DNA from: Oegoconia quadripuncta
Lineage: Eukaryota; Arthropoda; Insecta; Lepidoptera; Autostichidae
Assembly: GCA_949316235.1 (NCBI GenBank)
Contig: OX438742.1
Location: 38,508,853 to 38,572,852 of the forward strand
DNA length: 64,000 bases
Direction of reading: 5' to 3'
Within the stretch, counting starts at the first letter, position 1; each line of letters begins with the position of its first letter. The translations under genes were made by a program, and so were the position numbers. Below the pieces are notes generated by a model that had not been told where the DNA came from, ran no database searches, and worked only from the letters and a program-made list of their open reading frames with translations. Positions 24,518 to 37,400 of this stretch are shown here, piece after piece.

Positions 24518-25290
24518 TTTTGGCGGAGAGCTCAGCGAGTTGTTGCTTTTTTGTTTTTATTGTGCATTCTGAGTTTTGAAGTTCAATAATGGCAGAATAT
24601 TGTGCAGCAAAAGCCAGTAATGTTGTACCTACAAGTGTAGGGAAGTGTAAATTAAAGTACGTAACGAAACCGCCAAAATCTTTCGTAAAGCACTCGACCA
24701 CTTTACTGAAGAATGAATTGACCATGACTGTACTCTGTATACAACAAGTATACGACGAATGACTTACTTTGATTGAGACTGACTTCAAGAAAATAAAAAA
24801 GAAACAAGAGAAATCAGTTGTGGCTGTATGGGTTTAGAAGTTTTTTTGGCCTTCTCTAAGGAAGCGAATTAAAAAAAACAAAGGGCTTTTTGGCGGGAAC
24901 TCGGCGAGTGAAGTAGCATTTTTCTTTATAAGTCTTATAATTTGTGCATTCTAACTTTTGAAGCTTAATAATGGCAGAATATTGTGCAGCAAACGTTAGT
25001 AATAGTGTACAAGTGAAGGGAAGTGTAAATTAAAGTGCGTAACGGAGGTTTCGGGTTCCCACAAGAAGCCGCCAAAATCTTTTGTAAAGCATTCTGCCAC
25101 TTTACTGAAGAATGACCTGACCGTGACTAGACTCTGTATACGCCAAGTATACGACGAATTACTTGTTTTGACTGAGACTGACTTACAAACTGAAGAAATA
25201 AGTGAAATAAGACATGGCTGTTATGGGCTAGATCCCTTTGCCTTCTCCTAAAGGAGAGAATGAAACAAAAAAAAAAAACAAAAAAAAACA
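24518..25290 (+). repeat. Imperfect tandem duplication with ORF remnants, upstream of MSH6
   Basis: Two units, 24518-24886 and 24887-about 25290, share most of their sequence: ttttggcgg..ctcggcgagt, aataatggcagaatattgtgcagca, gccgccaaaatctttt, and ctgtatac..caagtatacgacgaa. Each has an ATG followed by MAEYCAA, after which frames break. The second unit has an extra stretch of about 20 bp (gaggtttcgggttcccacaa). A reading FGFPQEAAKIFCKAF in unit 2 together with MAEYCAA is faintly like a THAP-type zinc-finger start, but the spaced cysteines are not intact. Function is not assigned. Confidence 0.6.
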
Positions 25291-25328
25291 AAGTCAGTCG
25301 ATTGTCAAAGTTGTTGTCAAATTGAAAC

Positions 25329-25409
25329 CGGCGAAAACTCGCGCGCGCGCGTTTCCATGTGTGATTTTTGCGTGAATATCTGGAGACTTCTATTCTTTAT
25401 TTCGGAATA
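25329..25409 (+). promoter_or_regulatory. Probable MSH6 5' UTR / core promoter region
   Basis: The 80 bp before the MSH6 ATG contain a CG-alternating run (ctcgcgcgcgcgcg, near 25338) unusual for this AT-rich window, and no TATA box at a suitable distance. This is inferred from position and composition only; the transcription start is not known. Confidence 0.3.
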
Positions 25410-28400
25410 ATGTCAAAACGTAAATGCAATGCATCATCCAACACTCTTTTCAACTACTTCTCACCCTCAGCATCATCTGAGAGCAAGAAAAGAAAAACGA
25501 TTTTTTCACAGACAAATGGCAAACCGGCACTTGATTTCTCGATAAACAGCGAAACAGAAGACAAAAGTGAAAGTAAGTGTCTTATCTTCAGCTCATATTA
25601 GTCGGTTTGGTCACGGTGGCCTTCACTGCTAGACAGAGGCCTCTCCCAATATGCGCGGTACAGAACCCGATCTTCAACTTTACGCATCGTGTTCCTTCCA
25701 GCCACTAGACGCCATCTAGCTGGAGGGGTATTGCATATTGCGTTTTACTAGTCGCAATCTCCATTCCAGAACCCGCTTGCTTTAGTGATTATTGGTTCTG
25801 CGATACATATAACCTGTCCATTGTCACTTCATCTTGCTTATCTTAAGAACGGTCCTCAGGCAGATCATGTGGTTCTGGATCTTTCTTTCAAAGTAAAATC
25901 GAGCAAAAGTTTATCATTGCTGAGCGACCTTAAGCATCTACATTTCGACTCCATTAGTCATTATTGGTGATACACTGATTGAAGATGTTTGTTTTAAAAC
26001 TTTGGGAGTTGGTGACGAGGACATATGGCGTATCTGTCTAAATGTTGCCTAAGCTGAATCCATCTTAATACTCCTACTGGCAATATCCTTTACAAAGTTT
26101 TTTCTGCCTAACTGCAAAGTCTGCCCAAAGAGAGAGTCGGGGTATTGATAATTCTACTTTTAAAGCCAGTGAGCATTTCTGCTTAAAGAGTCTTAAGCTA
26201 AATATATACTGCAAGTATGAGCTCCATGGTCATTCTTACACATCCACTTAAACAGTTCAAAGGTTGACGTCATACATCTGATTATTCCTTTATGGGCAGA
26301 CATACATATAATCATCATCAACAGCCTTATACATCCCCACTGTTGGGTGGTGCACAGCCTCCTCTCACTGGGAGGAAAGAGAAGAGACATACACATATAT
26401 TACAATACTTTACTTACTAATATTATAAACTGGAAAGTCTGTCTGTCCGGATTTCACGCCTAGACTGCTGAACAGATCATATTGAAACTTTGCTCAAAGG
26501 TAGCCTGGGGCCTGATGAAGGACATAGGCTACTTTGATCTTGTAACAGTTTGCAATAAAGTAACTTCATGCAGAAAAAATGGCGGATGGAAAACTAGTTA
26601 TTTATATAACCAACTCCATTAAATAAATAATTGTTTCTGTGAAAAACGATTAAAATGCATTTATCCTAGTAACTGACAAGCACACAAGTGAAGAAGGCGA
26701 TGACATTATCACTAGCACTCAGATGAGGCGGAAGAAGATTAAGACTGTAGACACTGATGATACTGATGGCGAAGACAATGGTAAGTATCAAATTGTTATG
26801 CTTTTCACTCCACTGACGATGTCTTGTATGATGACCATTCTTGTTCTTGACAAAGTCCATTTCAAAATTATTTTTCTTATGCACAACAGACTTAACTTAA
26901 TCACACTTGATGTTAAGTGAAGATGAGACCGAAGGTGAAACCTAACTCGCACAGAACTCCTTCACTAATCTGCATAACCTGGCCTTGCTGGTAGAGTTAG
27001 ATAGTGGTAGCTAGCCAGACTGTCATTTTAAAATGTGTTACCCCCAACCAAACCTATTACTAAACATGTACTGGAAGTCGAACCCGCGACCGCAGTCTTG
27101 TGGATGGGTCTGAACAATTTAAGGAGGCTATTAATTATACTTTACATTATTGTATACAAGTGAGTATATACACTAGCTATCTATCTATATGTATACACTT
27201 TTCTAAGATTTTGATATGGTATTTGCTGGTGGTTTCTGCTTGGTGAGATGAGAGCTTGTGCTATTTTAATACACTATTTGCATATATTTTCTGCAGATTT
27301 TGCATTTACAAATAAAAACAGTCCTAATTTTCTTATCACATATAAGATAGGATAAAGCAACTCTTTCTTGTGTGTTCATCATCATCTTCATGCCCTGGTC
27401 CCAATATATTTATTTGTGTGTAATGTATGAAAACTGGTTTTTAATATTCGGCTGTATGATGTATGTACACTGGTCATCAAAAAAATCGACCCACCAAATA
27501 AATGTCTATACAACTTCCTGCATGTCTGGGTTCAGAAACTAGTTAGTAACTCAAATAGTACTATACCGATTTTAATGAAAGTTTCACTTTTCTACAGCCA
27601 GTATGTCATCAATTAAAATGATGTACGACAAATTTCCTTTGCTTGAATAATTATTGCCAGAAATGAATGAATAAATAAAATTTTAATTGTATTAACTGTA
27701 AAATTTCATTATTTAATTGAGTTTCTAGAGATTTATGCGTGCGTCGATTTTTTTGATGACTAATGAAGATAGCAACTGCAATAGTCTCAAGCAGAAGAAA
27801 TGACACGTACTTTAGAATACATTTTTCTTTAGAATCCATCCCCAAAATTACTCGGAAGAAACTTAAGAGGACGAGGATCAGTGTTATAGATTCTGATGAC
27901 TCTGACACTGAGAATAAAGGTGAGTTTTATTATATAAATAGTTTCATTTAGATTGATTGAATTGTTACAAACCTTTGGTTTAAAATTGTTGAGTTACCTA
28001 CTTGGCTGTTGATGTCTGTCCCTCTGTATGCTGCTGATGTTTTCTCAGAAAAACACATGGGATTGGATAAAACATTGTTTTGAATTTGGGCCAAATATAA
28101 AATTACTTTTATGTTTAATAATATGTTCAAAAATTAATTATACTGAAAATAGCAATTTTATTATCAAAAAGAAGATATAATGAACAATTTTTTAAGACCT
28201 GTTATAATTTCAGTAGACAACAAAATTGTGCAAAATGAGACTCCCAATGAAAAAGAATCGCTCCAAAAGTTGCACGACAGTTTCAAATATGATCCTAATC
28301 AGTCCACAAAGAACACAACTCCAGTGAAACCACACTCGAATAAAAGGTAATACTGGATTTTTATGGATTGGTTGTGAATAAGTGAAACATAACATCTGAT

Positions 28401-31400
28401 TTTTAAGTGAATGAAAGGAATTGAAGTCTCCTGTTTGATAAGAAGTTAGAATTTAATTGTGTATGTTGTTCTTTAATTTGTTTTTACTAATGTTTAGTGA
28501 AGTTATTCAAGTAATTGAGAAATTATTAAGAAGGCGTGGTTACTACATATTATAACCAGAATAACTGCTGCAGCCATGCCAAAAGAATAGAATACAAGTG
28601 GTAAATTTTAAGTAATAAATGATTATTGTAGAAGTTTTGTGCATAATTGTAATATTATAATAAATCAGAGTTTATCACTCCAACGGTATACTGTAAGCTT
28701 CTGGTGTACCATTATTTCATTTAACAAACAGATCCAATATGTGATTTACAAGTTATTTTTCCTAGGCTAACTATGTGCATATTTTTAGACCTACAATCTC
28801 GCAAACGAAATCAGAATCTCAGGAGGGGACAGGGGCCGACGATGGGAACTGGATACACTGCAAACTCGACTGGCTTAAGCCTGACAAGATCAGAGACTCG
28901 GCCAATAGGCGACCTGACCACCCTGATTACGATCCCTCCACACTTTATGTTCCTCCGCAGTTCTACAAATCACAAACTCCCGTATGTATAACTGAACGCA
29001 TATTTTAACAGCACCGCTGCATTGAAACAGTTCTAAAATAATTTTTGTACAATATTACGTCTATCTGCTCAGACGCCACACGCTTTCACAAGATTGTAAA
29101 GCATAAAAAACGACCACATTCTTGGGAAGAAGCTTATTTAGCATCGAGAATAGGGAAATATTTATTTCCAATATGAAATAACCTATATCAGGTTACTTAC
29201 ATAAATAATGTACTTTTCCTATGAGTGTTATTAAAGCAAATAAACGAACTACAATTATGTATCTTGAAAGTCTTGGGTTACAGATGCATTGTCAATCTGA
29301 GATCCAAAGTAATCCCATAAGCCTGTAATTTCACTGCGTCTCTTAACTTTCACATCGATCCTCGGTAATGCGAACATTGGGGCTTGACGGCAGAAATAGT
29401 TAAGTACCTCCCTGCAAGCCCTATGGCAATGGGAAAGAGGACCACTGTAAAATGTGATAAACTCATAAAATGTTGAACAACTCGTTAATAATTTTCGTTA
29501 CAATGTCTCTTCACAGGCTCACCGCCAGTGGTGGGAAATGAAATCTACTAACTATGACTGTGTACTATTCTTCAAAGTTGGCAAATTTTACGAGCTCTAT
29601 CATATGGATGCTGCAGTAGGGGTTAACAAACTCGGATTTTCTTATATGAAGGTAATAAAACAAATTAATTTCAAGCATTCATTTTTGTAGTCTCAATTAC
29701 CTCCTTGTGCATTTAATTAACTAGTATCTTATCACACCTTCAGGGTGAATTTGCGCACTCGGGCTTCCCTGAGAGTGCCTATGGACGGATGGCATCCACT
29801 CTTGTTGCGAAAGGCTACAAGGTGGCTCGTGTCGAGCAGACAGAGACACCTGAAATGATGCAGGAACGGTGTAAACAAAGTGAGTATTAAGTAAGATAAA
29901 AAGAAGACATTTTTTGTCTACTTGACTTTTGCAATTTTATTTATAGAAAAACTCCATAAGCTAAATGCATGTTATGCATGTTCGTGATGCTAGAATTCAC
30001 ACAGTGGAATTCAGCTACAGAGAAACTGCTGAATTTTTTTTTTTTTTTTGCATAGTTGGTTGGTACTTGACCTCAATCTCACCTGATTAATGCCCTGATT
30101 AATGAATGAAAATGAAAATGAAAATGAAAATCATTTATTCATGTAGGCAATACAATATGCACTTATGAACGTCATTTGTTTTTTAAACTACCACTAGCTC
30201 GGAACGCGACCACTACTGAGAAGAGCTAGCGAGAAACTCAGAGGGTTTGTCTCTTTTCAATAAATCATGTACAATCAAGAAAGGTTACAACAATTTTATA
30301 TATCGTGTAGAGGAGCCGTTTAATCCCATGGATTACTTTCATTAATATAGTCTGAAATTTTGTAATATCCCTTTTTACATAATTTTTGTTTTATAATAAG
30401 TTTAAATTTATTAAGCGGAAGATTCCGTATATCCATGGGAACCTTGTTGTAGAAGCGCACACATTGACCTCTGAATGACTTATTAACTTTACTAAGTCTA
30501 CTAAAAGGTACAGCTAATTGATTTTTGCTCTTTGTATTGACATTATGTCGGTCACAATGTTTCTCGAATGAATATATATTTCTCTTAACATATACAAGAT
30601 TTTCATATATATATTGTGACGAAAATGTTAAAATATTAATTTCTTTAAATATTTGTCTTAATGTATCTCTTGACCTTAATTTATAAATTGCACGAATAGC
30701 TCGTTTCTGTAAGAGAAATATGCTATCTGTATCAGCAGCGTTTCCCCACAGCAAGATACCATATGACATCAAGCTGTGAAAGTAGCTGAAGTAGACTAAG
30801 CGCGCTGTTTCAATATCACAGATATTTCGAATTTTCTTAACAGCATATGCGGCAGAACTGAGTCTTTTCATTAGTTTTTTAATATGGGGTCCCCACTGTA
30901 ACCGAGAATCTAAAGTCATACCAAGGAATACAGTTGTGTCCACAAGTTCCAACTGTTCATGTTTAATTCTTATTTTGGTGGCAACCTGTTCAACATTAGG
31001 TAATGAAAATCTAAGACATTTCGTTTTGTTCTCATTAAGGAGCAAGTTATTGACTGTGAACCATTCGACTATTTTTGAGACAGCATTATTCACTTCGTCA
31101 TATGCTAATTGATATCTGTCAACTTTAAATATTAAAGAAGTGTCATCAGCAAACAATACGATCTCGTGTCTTTCCTTAGCGAGGTGAGGTAAATCGTTGA
31201 TATAAACTAAAAATAGGAATGGTCCCAGTATTGAACCCTGCGGTACGCCCATGCTAACTGCAGATCCTGATGATCTCTCTCCATTGATATCAACCCTCTG
31301 AATTCGATCACGTAGATATGATTTCATTAGGCTGAGTGCTTGGCCCTGGACGCCATAATGGTGTAGTTTCATAATTAAGATGTCATGGTGGACGCAATCG

Positions 31401-34400
31401 AAAGCCTTGGACAGATCACAAAAGATGCCAATGGCGTCCTGTGAACCCTCCCAGGCATCAAAAATATGTTGTAACAACTCAATACCGGCATCTGTTGTCG
31501 AACGTCCCTTAGTGAAACCAAACTGTTTGGTTGTAATCAAATTATTCAAATTGAAATGTGAGAGCAATTGATTTAAAAATTGTGACAAATTGACGATGTC
31601 GGTACGTTCTTTGTATTTTAAATTGTTACGAACAATTATCAAAGAACCCCCATGATTCGCTGTTTGTCTGTTAAATGAACTACCAACCTGGTGATTTTTG
31701 AAACTAAACATGAACTGTTCTGACGTAATCCAGTGCTCAGTGATACATAGTATATCAATTTCGTTGGAGATCAAAAACAGTTCAAGTTCAAACTCTTTGT
31801 TATACATGCCGCCCTGAATATTTTGGTGCACCAGGTTTATTTTACAGATATTTTTTTCGCGTGAATTTTTATTTTTATTGGTACTTTTTAAATTATTTGA
31901 CATATTATTTCCAATTAAAATATTATTACTTGTAACCTTAACTTGGCCAGAGGAGGTCTCTGTTGTCTTATTATCTAATTTAAATTATTGGAAACATATT
32001 CCAATACGTTAATATTACAAGTTGTCTGCTCAATAGGAGCTGATTTTGCCTGTTCAATAGAAACAGGTTTTTCTTTAGCCAACGTATTGTTGGCTGAGTT
32101 ATACAAATAATAATATAAAATGTTGCAAATGCTATGTTTGCTATATCTATTGAGATAATACATATCTCTAGTCTGAATACATATCTCTAGTCTGAGCCTA
32201 ATGAATAGTGCCCAAAGGAAAAAGCTAGTGCCACTGTAGCTAAAGAGTTATTCAATATTTTAAGTGAGCATTGTGGTGTCACGTGTTACTGGCATCCTCA
32301 TTCTCATCCAGAATGGGCATTATTTCAGCATAGGATTTTTGACATTGTCAAAATAACTGAATTCCACTTTATGTATTCTAGCATCATATACTCGCTTTTT
32401 TCACTATTCTCTCTCATGACAGGGTCACTATCTCCTTCACCAATGGTCGTCGAGATGAGATTGCTCAAAATGCAAAACAAGTGAAACATTTTTGGACAAT
32501 AAGTGTATTGTACATGTACATTAGAATTACTACTATTTGAGGAGGAATTATTTAATACAGATGTTGAACATGATGAATCCATGACGTCATGTTGTCTTGG
32601 TTAGAAACACTAACTGCTATACTAAAAGGTCGCTGGTCCGAATCCCGCTAGAGTCATCAATGTTAAATACAATTACAAGGAAACTTTTAACACCTGCAAC
32701 CATATCTGAGAATTCATGAGATTCCTTATCACGCTTGGCTAAGGCCTGCATGATCCCTTGAAAGATGACAAAAAAAAAGAATAAAAGTAATAATAATAAT
32801 TGATATATGTATATATATAAAAAGTATATATATATATATATAAAAACAAAATATATTCATGTAGTATATCATCAACTGGTGTCCATAATATAAACCTAGT
32901 TGTTTATTGTGGAACTAGATGGCACTGTGTGTAAGTTCAAGGATATTTGTTATTATGATGTTTTTAATACATTTTACAGATGACACCAAAATTAAAATGG
33001 ATAGGGTGGTACGTCGCGAGATATGCCAGGTGACTGTCCGCGGGGCTCAGGTGTGCGGCATTCAGGACCCGGGGCCAGGCGAGCCCACATCTATCTACCT
33101 GGTCGCAGTCGCTGAGGAGGTACCTCCTTTTTGTGTATTAACGCAGCCATCAGGCCAAGAAATAGATTATGAACTAAGTTATATAGTCCAAGATGACATA
33201 CATACACAAACATTAACGTTTGGGTGTTCAAAACATTAAAATTTAATTTTAGTTTACAAAGAGCAACCCTTGAGAGTCTTGTGTGTTCTTCTCTGGAGAG
33301 TCAGCTTTGTTAATGAGCCGTAATGTCAATACTAAAAGTATTAAGTTAAAAAATGTGTCATTTTCAAGCAATAATTTTATCCTACGAAATAAATCTTTTC
33401 CGAATTTGAATGCTTGAAATAACAACCACGGTTCACCTTTGGAACTTATACAGAAATGCACACGTGACAGGGTGTGAGCCCATCGCCGTTAAAACATGCA
33501 ATTCTCTAAAAGTTTTTGGTGGAAAGTGCCTTAGTCGCCTTTTACGACATCCACGGGAAGGGACAGGTTGGTGCTATTCTCTTTACCTGTCGAAATCACA
33601 CTGCAAAAAACAGCACACCTAATTCCTGCCTGCAATGGTGTTGCTTCCTAAGAATTATTAGTGTAGTATTGCTGACTTAACTAATATATTGTACACATAT
33701 CCACATGTAACTCTTTTTGAACTTGAAAATGTCTACTTGATGTCAGCTCTAGATGTTTGCCGATGGAGATGAAAGAATTGTCCAAACTAGTCTGCCTGTA
33801 ACCATACAGTCAATATAGCCAATATCCCATGTGCTTTGGCACAAATCCCGCGTCTAAGTTTAAAAAATGAATGCCTAGGTGTAGAGCCATACTGTACTTA
33901 GGAATGTATGTGTTGTGTAGGAGAACCAAGGTTGCAGCACGTACGGGTTGTGCTTTGTGGATACGTCGATCGGACAGTTCCACATCGGCCAGTTCAAAGA
34001 CGACAAACACTCGTCGCGACTTCTCACCACTTTGGCACACTATCCACCCGCGTTGGTAAGTTTCCATTCAATACTTTTTCTTTTACTCGTATACATATAG
34101 AAGCTAGAAAAGATAAATAAAGTTCAAAAAACTAAAATTTTGGTTGTAGATATAAATTTTAGTTATACAGCCAGTGTTTTAGGATTTTTGAGTCCATATT
34201 TACTTCTATTTACCTTAAGTGTGGCACCCGTGACAGGATAGTTGAAAAGAAAACTTTTGGCTTGGTATGTTATGAGGGATGAAACGCATGTTACTAAGAG
34301 AATGATGAATATGGATATCGAAGGTTGGAAAGGATGAGGAAGATCAAGCAAAAGATGGATGGATTGTGTGAGGAGTGATATGAATGGACAGGGCGTGCAT

Positions 34401-37400
34401 GATGAGGTAACGGCTGATAGAGGAGATTGGATGAAAAAGACATACTGTGGCGTGTCCAAATAACTTAGGACTATGGCAAGAAGATGATGATTTACTTCTA
34501 TTTATCGTCATGTAAAGAATAGCAATCGGGTGATCAGCATATTATAGTGGATTAAGTAGATTGATTTTCCCTACAAGCTAAATTCAATCATATATCCTGT
34601 AATACTTAGCTATCAAAGTTAATCAAAATTGTTATGCTACTTATACCCTTTTCAAATTGAGGAGAAAAGCAAAGCATTGGACTACCCAAAACTGCATTTT
34701 CCCTTACTGTCTCAATTTAATAAGAACGTAATTCGCATAAAGATTTCATTACTAAGATTTTTACCACATAATAAAAATCGATCTACCTACTCCAATACAG
34801 TGATTAATCAATCTTATAGTATCTTAAAAATTTACCTTAAGCACTTTGCAGGAAAGTTTATATTGCATACCCACAAAGAAAATGGATTATATATTTTATT
34901 TAATTACCACCTATAAATTCTAATGTAAATTGAATCTCGTCTTAAGCTGACTAAACCACCGGATAAAACTGAACTATTCCAGGTCGTGTATGATCGTAAA
35001 ACGACAAGCGCGCGCACAAGCCGACTGCTCAACACCCACTGCCATAGTGCACGGAGGGAGGCGCTGCCCATGTGGACGCCGGAGGCCACGCTCAAGACCC
35101 TCGCCGAGAAGTACTACAAGACGGATTCTGGAGGCGACTGGCCGGAGGGAATCAAGCCGTTCCTTCATGACGGTGAGGACCTTACAACATCTGTCTATAT
35201 ACGTCCCACTGAAGGCCTGTACTGTACAGTACTTTTCTTCGGTTTCTTCTCGATGTTTTTCTTTTATATATTCATACAAAGTTACTAGCTTTTAGTTTGT
35301 CGCGGGCTTAAAGTAATCTATGTCCTCCAGAACCCAGGCTACCTCTACCACATTTCCCCACGCGGAATGAATACCCACTTAAACCCTGAGGTTAAAACTG
35401 ACCTGGCTCGGCGGTAGGGAGGATTAGGATTCGCATCTGCGGCTTCCAGGTCTCTCACGCATTGCCCCGTCCCAAGGGCCTACATAACGTACAATAAAAT
35501 TTTTAGAACCTCACGAAAGCGAGCGTTGGGTCGTTCGTTAACAAAATAGTCCCTTCGTGAACGTGAGACGTGAACATTTGCTACTAAAATCAGCTTACAT
35601 ATCTATTATTTTACAGGTGACGCATTAGGTCTTACTCCAGCCCCTAACTGCTATTTAGCGGTAAAAGCTCTAGGCGGCTGCGTAGCCTACCTCACCGACT
35701 GCCTGATCGACATCCAAATCCTTGGCATGTCGCAGTTCACCACTTACGCGCCACCGGACGTCCTAAACAGGACTCTATCGCAAGAGGAGAAGCAAGAGAA
35801 AGTCGTGGAGAAATGGGAAGGTGGTAGCACCATGGTGTTGGACGCCATCACATTGAGGAACCTTAGAATAGTGCAGGATGAGGGATGCTTGTATGACAAG
35901 CTGAACTTCTGCTCGACGGCTATGGGTAAACGGTTAGTGGTGTTTTTAGTTGCCTAGAATGTCTTAGTTATTTCTCTGAGTATTGTAAATAGTCATTATG
36001 GAGCTAGGTCCCTATCACCATGGCTGCGCCACCGCTCGCGAAATGTATACAGCTCCCTTCGGCATCGGCTCACAGAGGAGAAAGAAAAAGTGGTACTGCG
36101 TCGACCCCTCGGTTACTTTATGCCGATATGGTTTTTTAGATAGATAAGCATTTATTTGCATCCATGTACACACACATAACAAATTTTACATATGAAAAAT
36201 ACAACTAAAACAATAATACACAACTACAGAAACAACAAATATTATGTGTGTGCTGCAGTATACAAAAAGGCTACAGCTCAGTGTATGGATTTGCCAGAGG
36301 CGGGCAAAACACTGGTATTCTGCTGAAACCTGAGGGTTGGTCTGGGGCAAATGGAATTTTGAAATGTGTTTGGTGTTATCAAATTAAAACTAACGTTATT
36401 GGTAAATGAATAATGTATAAGATTATTCCCGATTATTATAGACAAACAATATTTTCCTATGTTGTTTTATAAGCTTTTTGATAATTTTTAAATTAAATTC
36501 CACAATCTCAATTATCTAAGACGTAATTGTTTCAAAATATTTGCTATTTATATGTTACTTAATGTCGATAAAGAAATTATTTTTCTTTTTCAGGATGTTA
36601 TACCAGTGGGTATGCGCCCCCAGTTGCAATTTAGCAGTTATAAAGGAGCGGCAGGCAGCTATCCGCGAACTGTTTGATAACCAGGCGTTGGCTCAGGAAT
36701 CCAAGAGCGTTCTGAAGAAGTTGCCTGATTTAGACAGATTGCTAGCTAAGTAAGCACTAGTTTGTACTTATATTATTATTTAATAAAATTACTTAAGAAC
36801 ATATAATATATAAATTAAAATATTACTTTGACGACCGATAGGTGTAGTGGATAGTGACCCTGTCAGCGAAACCAACGGTTGCGGGTTCGAATCCTATAAT
36901 ATATATAATATTTCTTCCCGAGTCATGGATGTTTGTTTATAACGAATGAGTTTTTTTACCGTAAGGAAAAAAATATTTCATATATAGGTAAGTGAAATAG
37001 AAGGTATTGGCATAGGTAGTTTAATTTTTTTTTTTCAAAAACAAATTGCAATGCGACTGGCGTCATTTGTATGGTTCCTATCATTCGACATTTATTTGGA
37101 ACTAATTTTTTCATCAAGTTTTCTTTATTTATTTAATTTAATGACGTAATTATGTGGAATAGGCTACAATAAACTCCTTAATGGCTTTGAAAAAATAAAT
37201 AAACTACCTATTTCCAATGCCTTCTATTTCACTTACCTTATGTGCGCTATTTTTTTCCTTACAGTGAAAAAACTCATCCGGTATAAATATTTATGTATGT
37301 CTATCCGTTATCTAGTATCCTTGTACAAGCTTTGCTTAGTTTGGAACAAGATGATTGGAGTAAGTGTCCGAAATATTTATTATTATTGAAGCTCCTTTGT

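Noticed and set aside
24459..24788. 109-aa minus-strand open frame
   Set aside because: It lies on the opposite strand of the tandem duplication, and the second unit does not preserve it.
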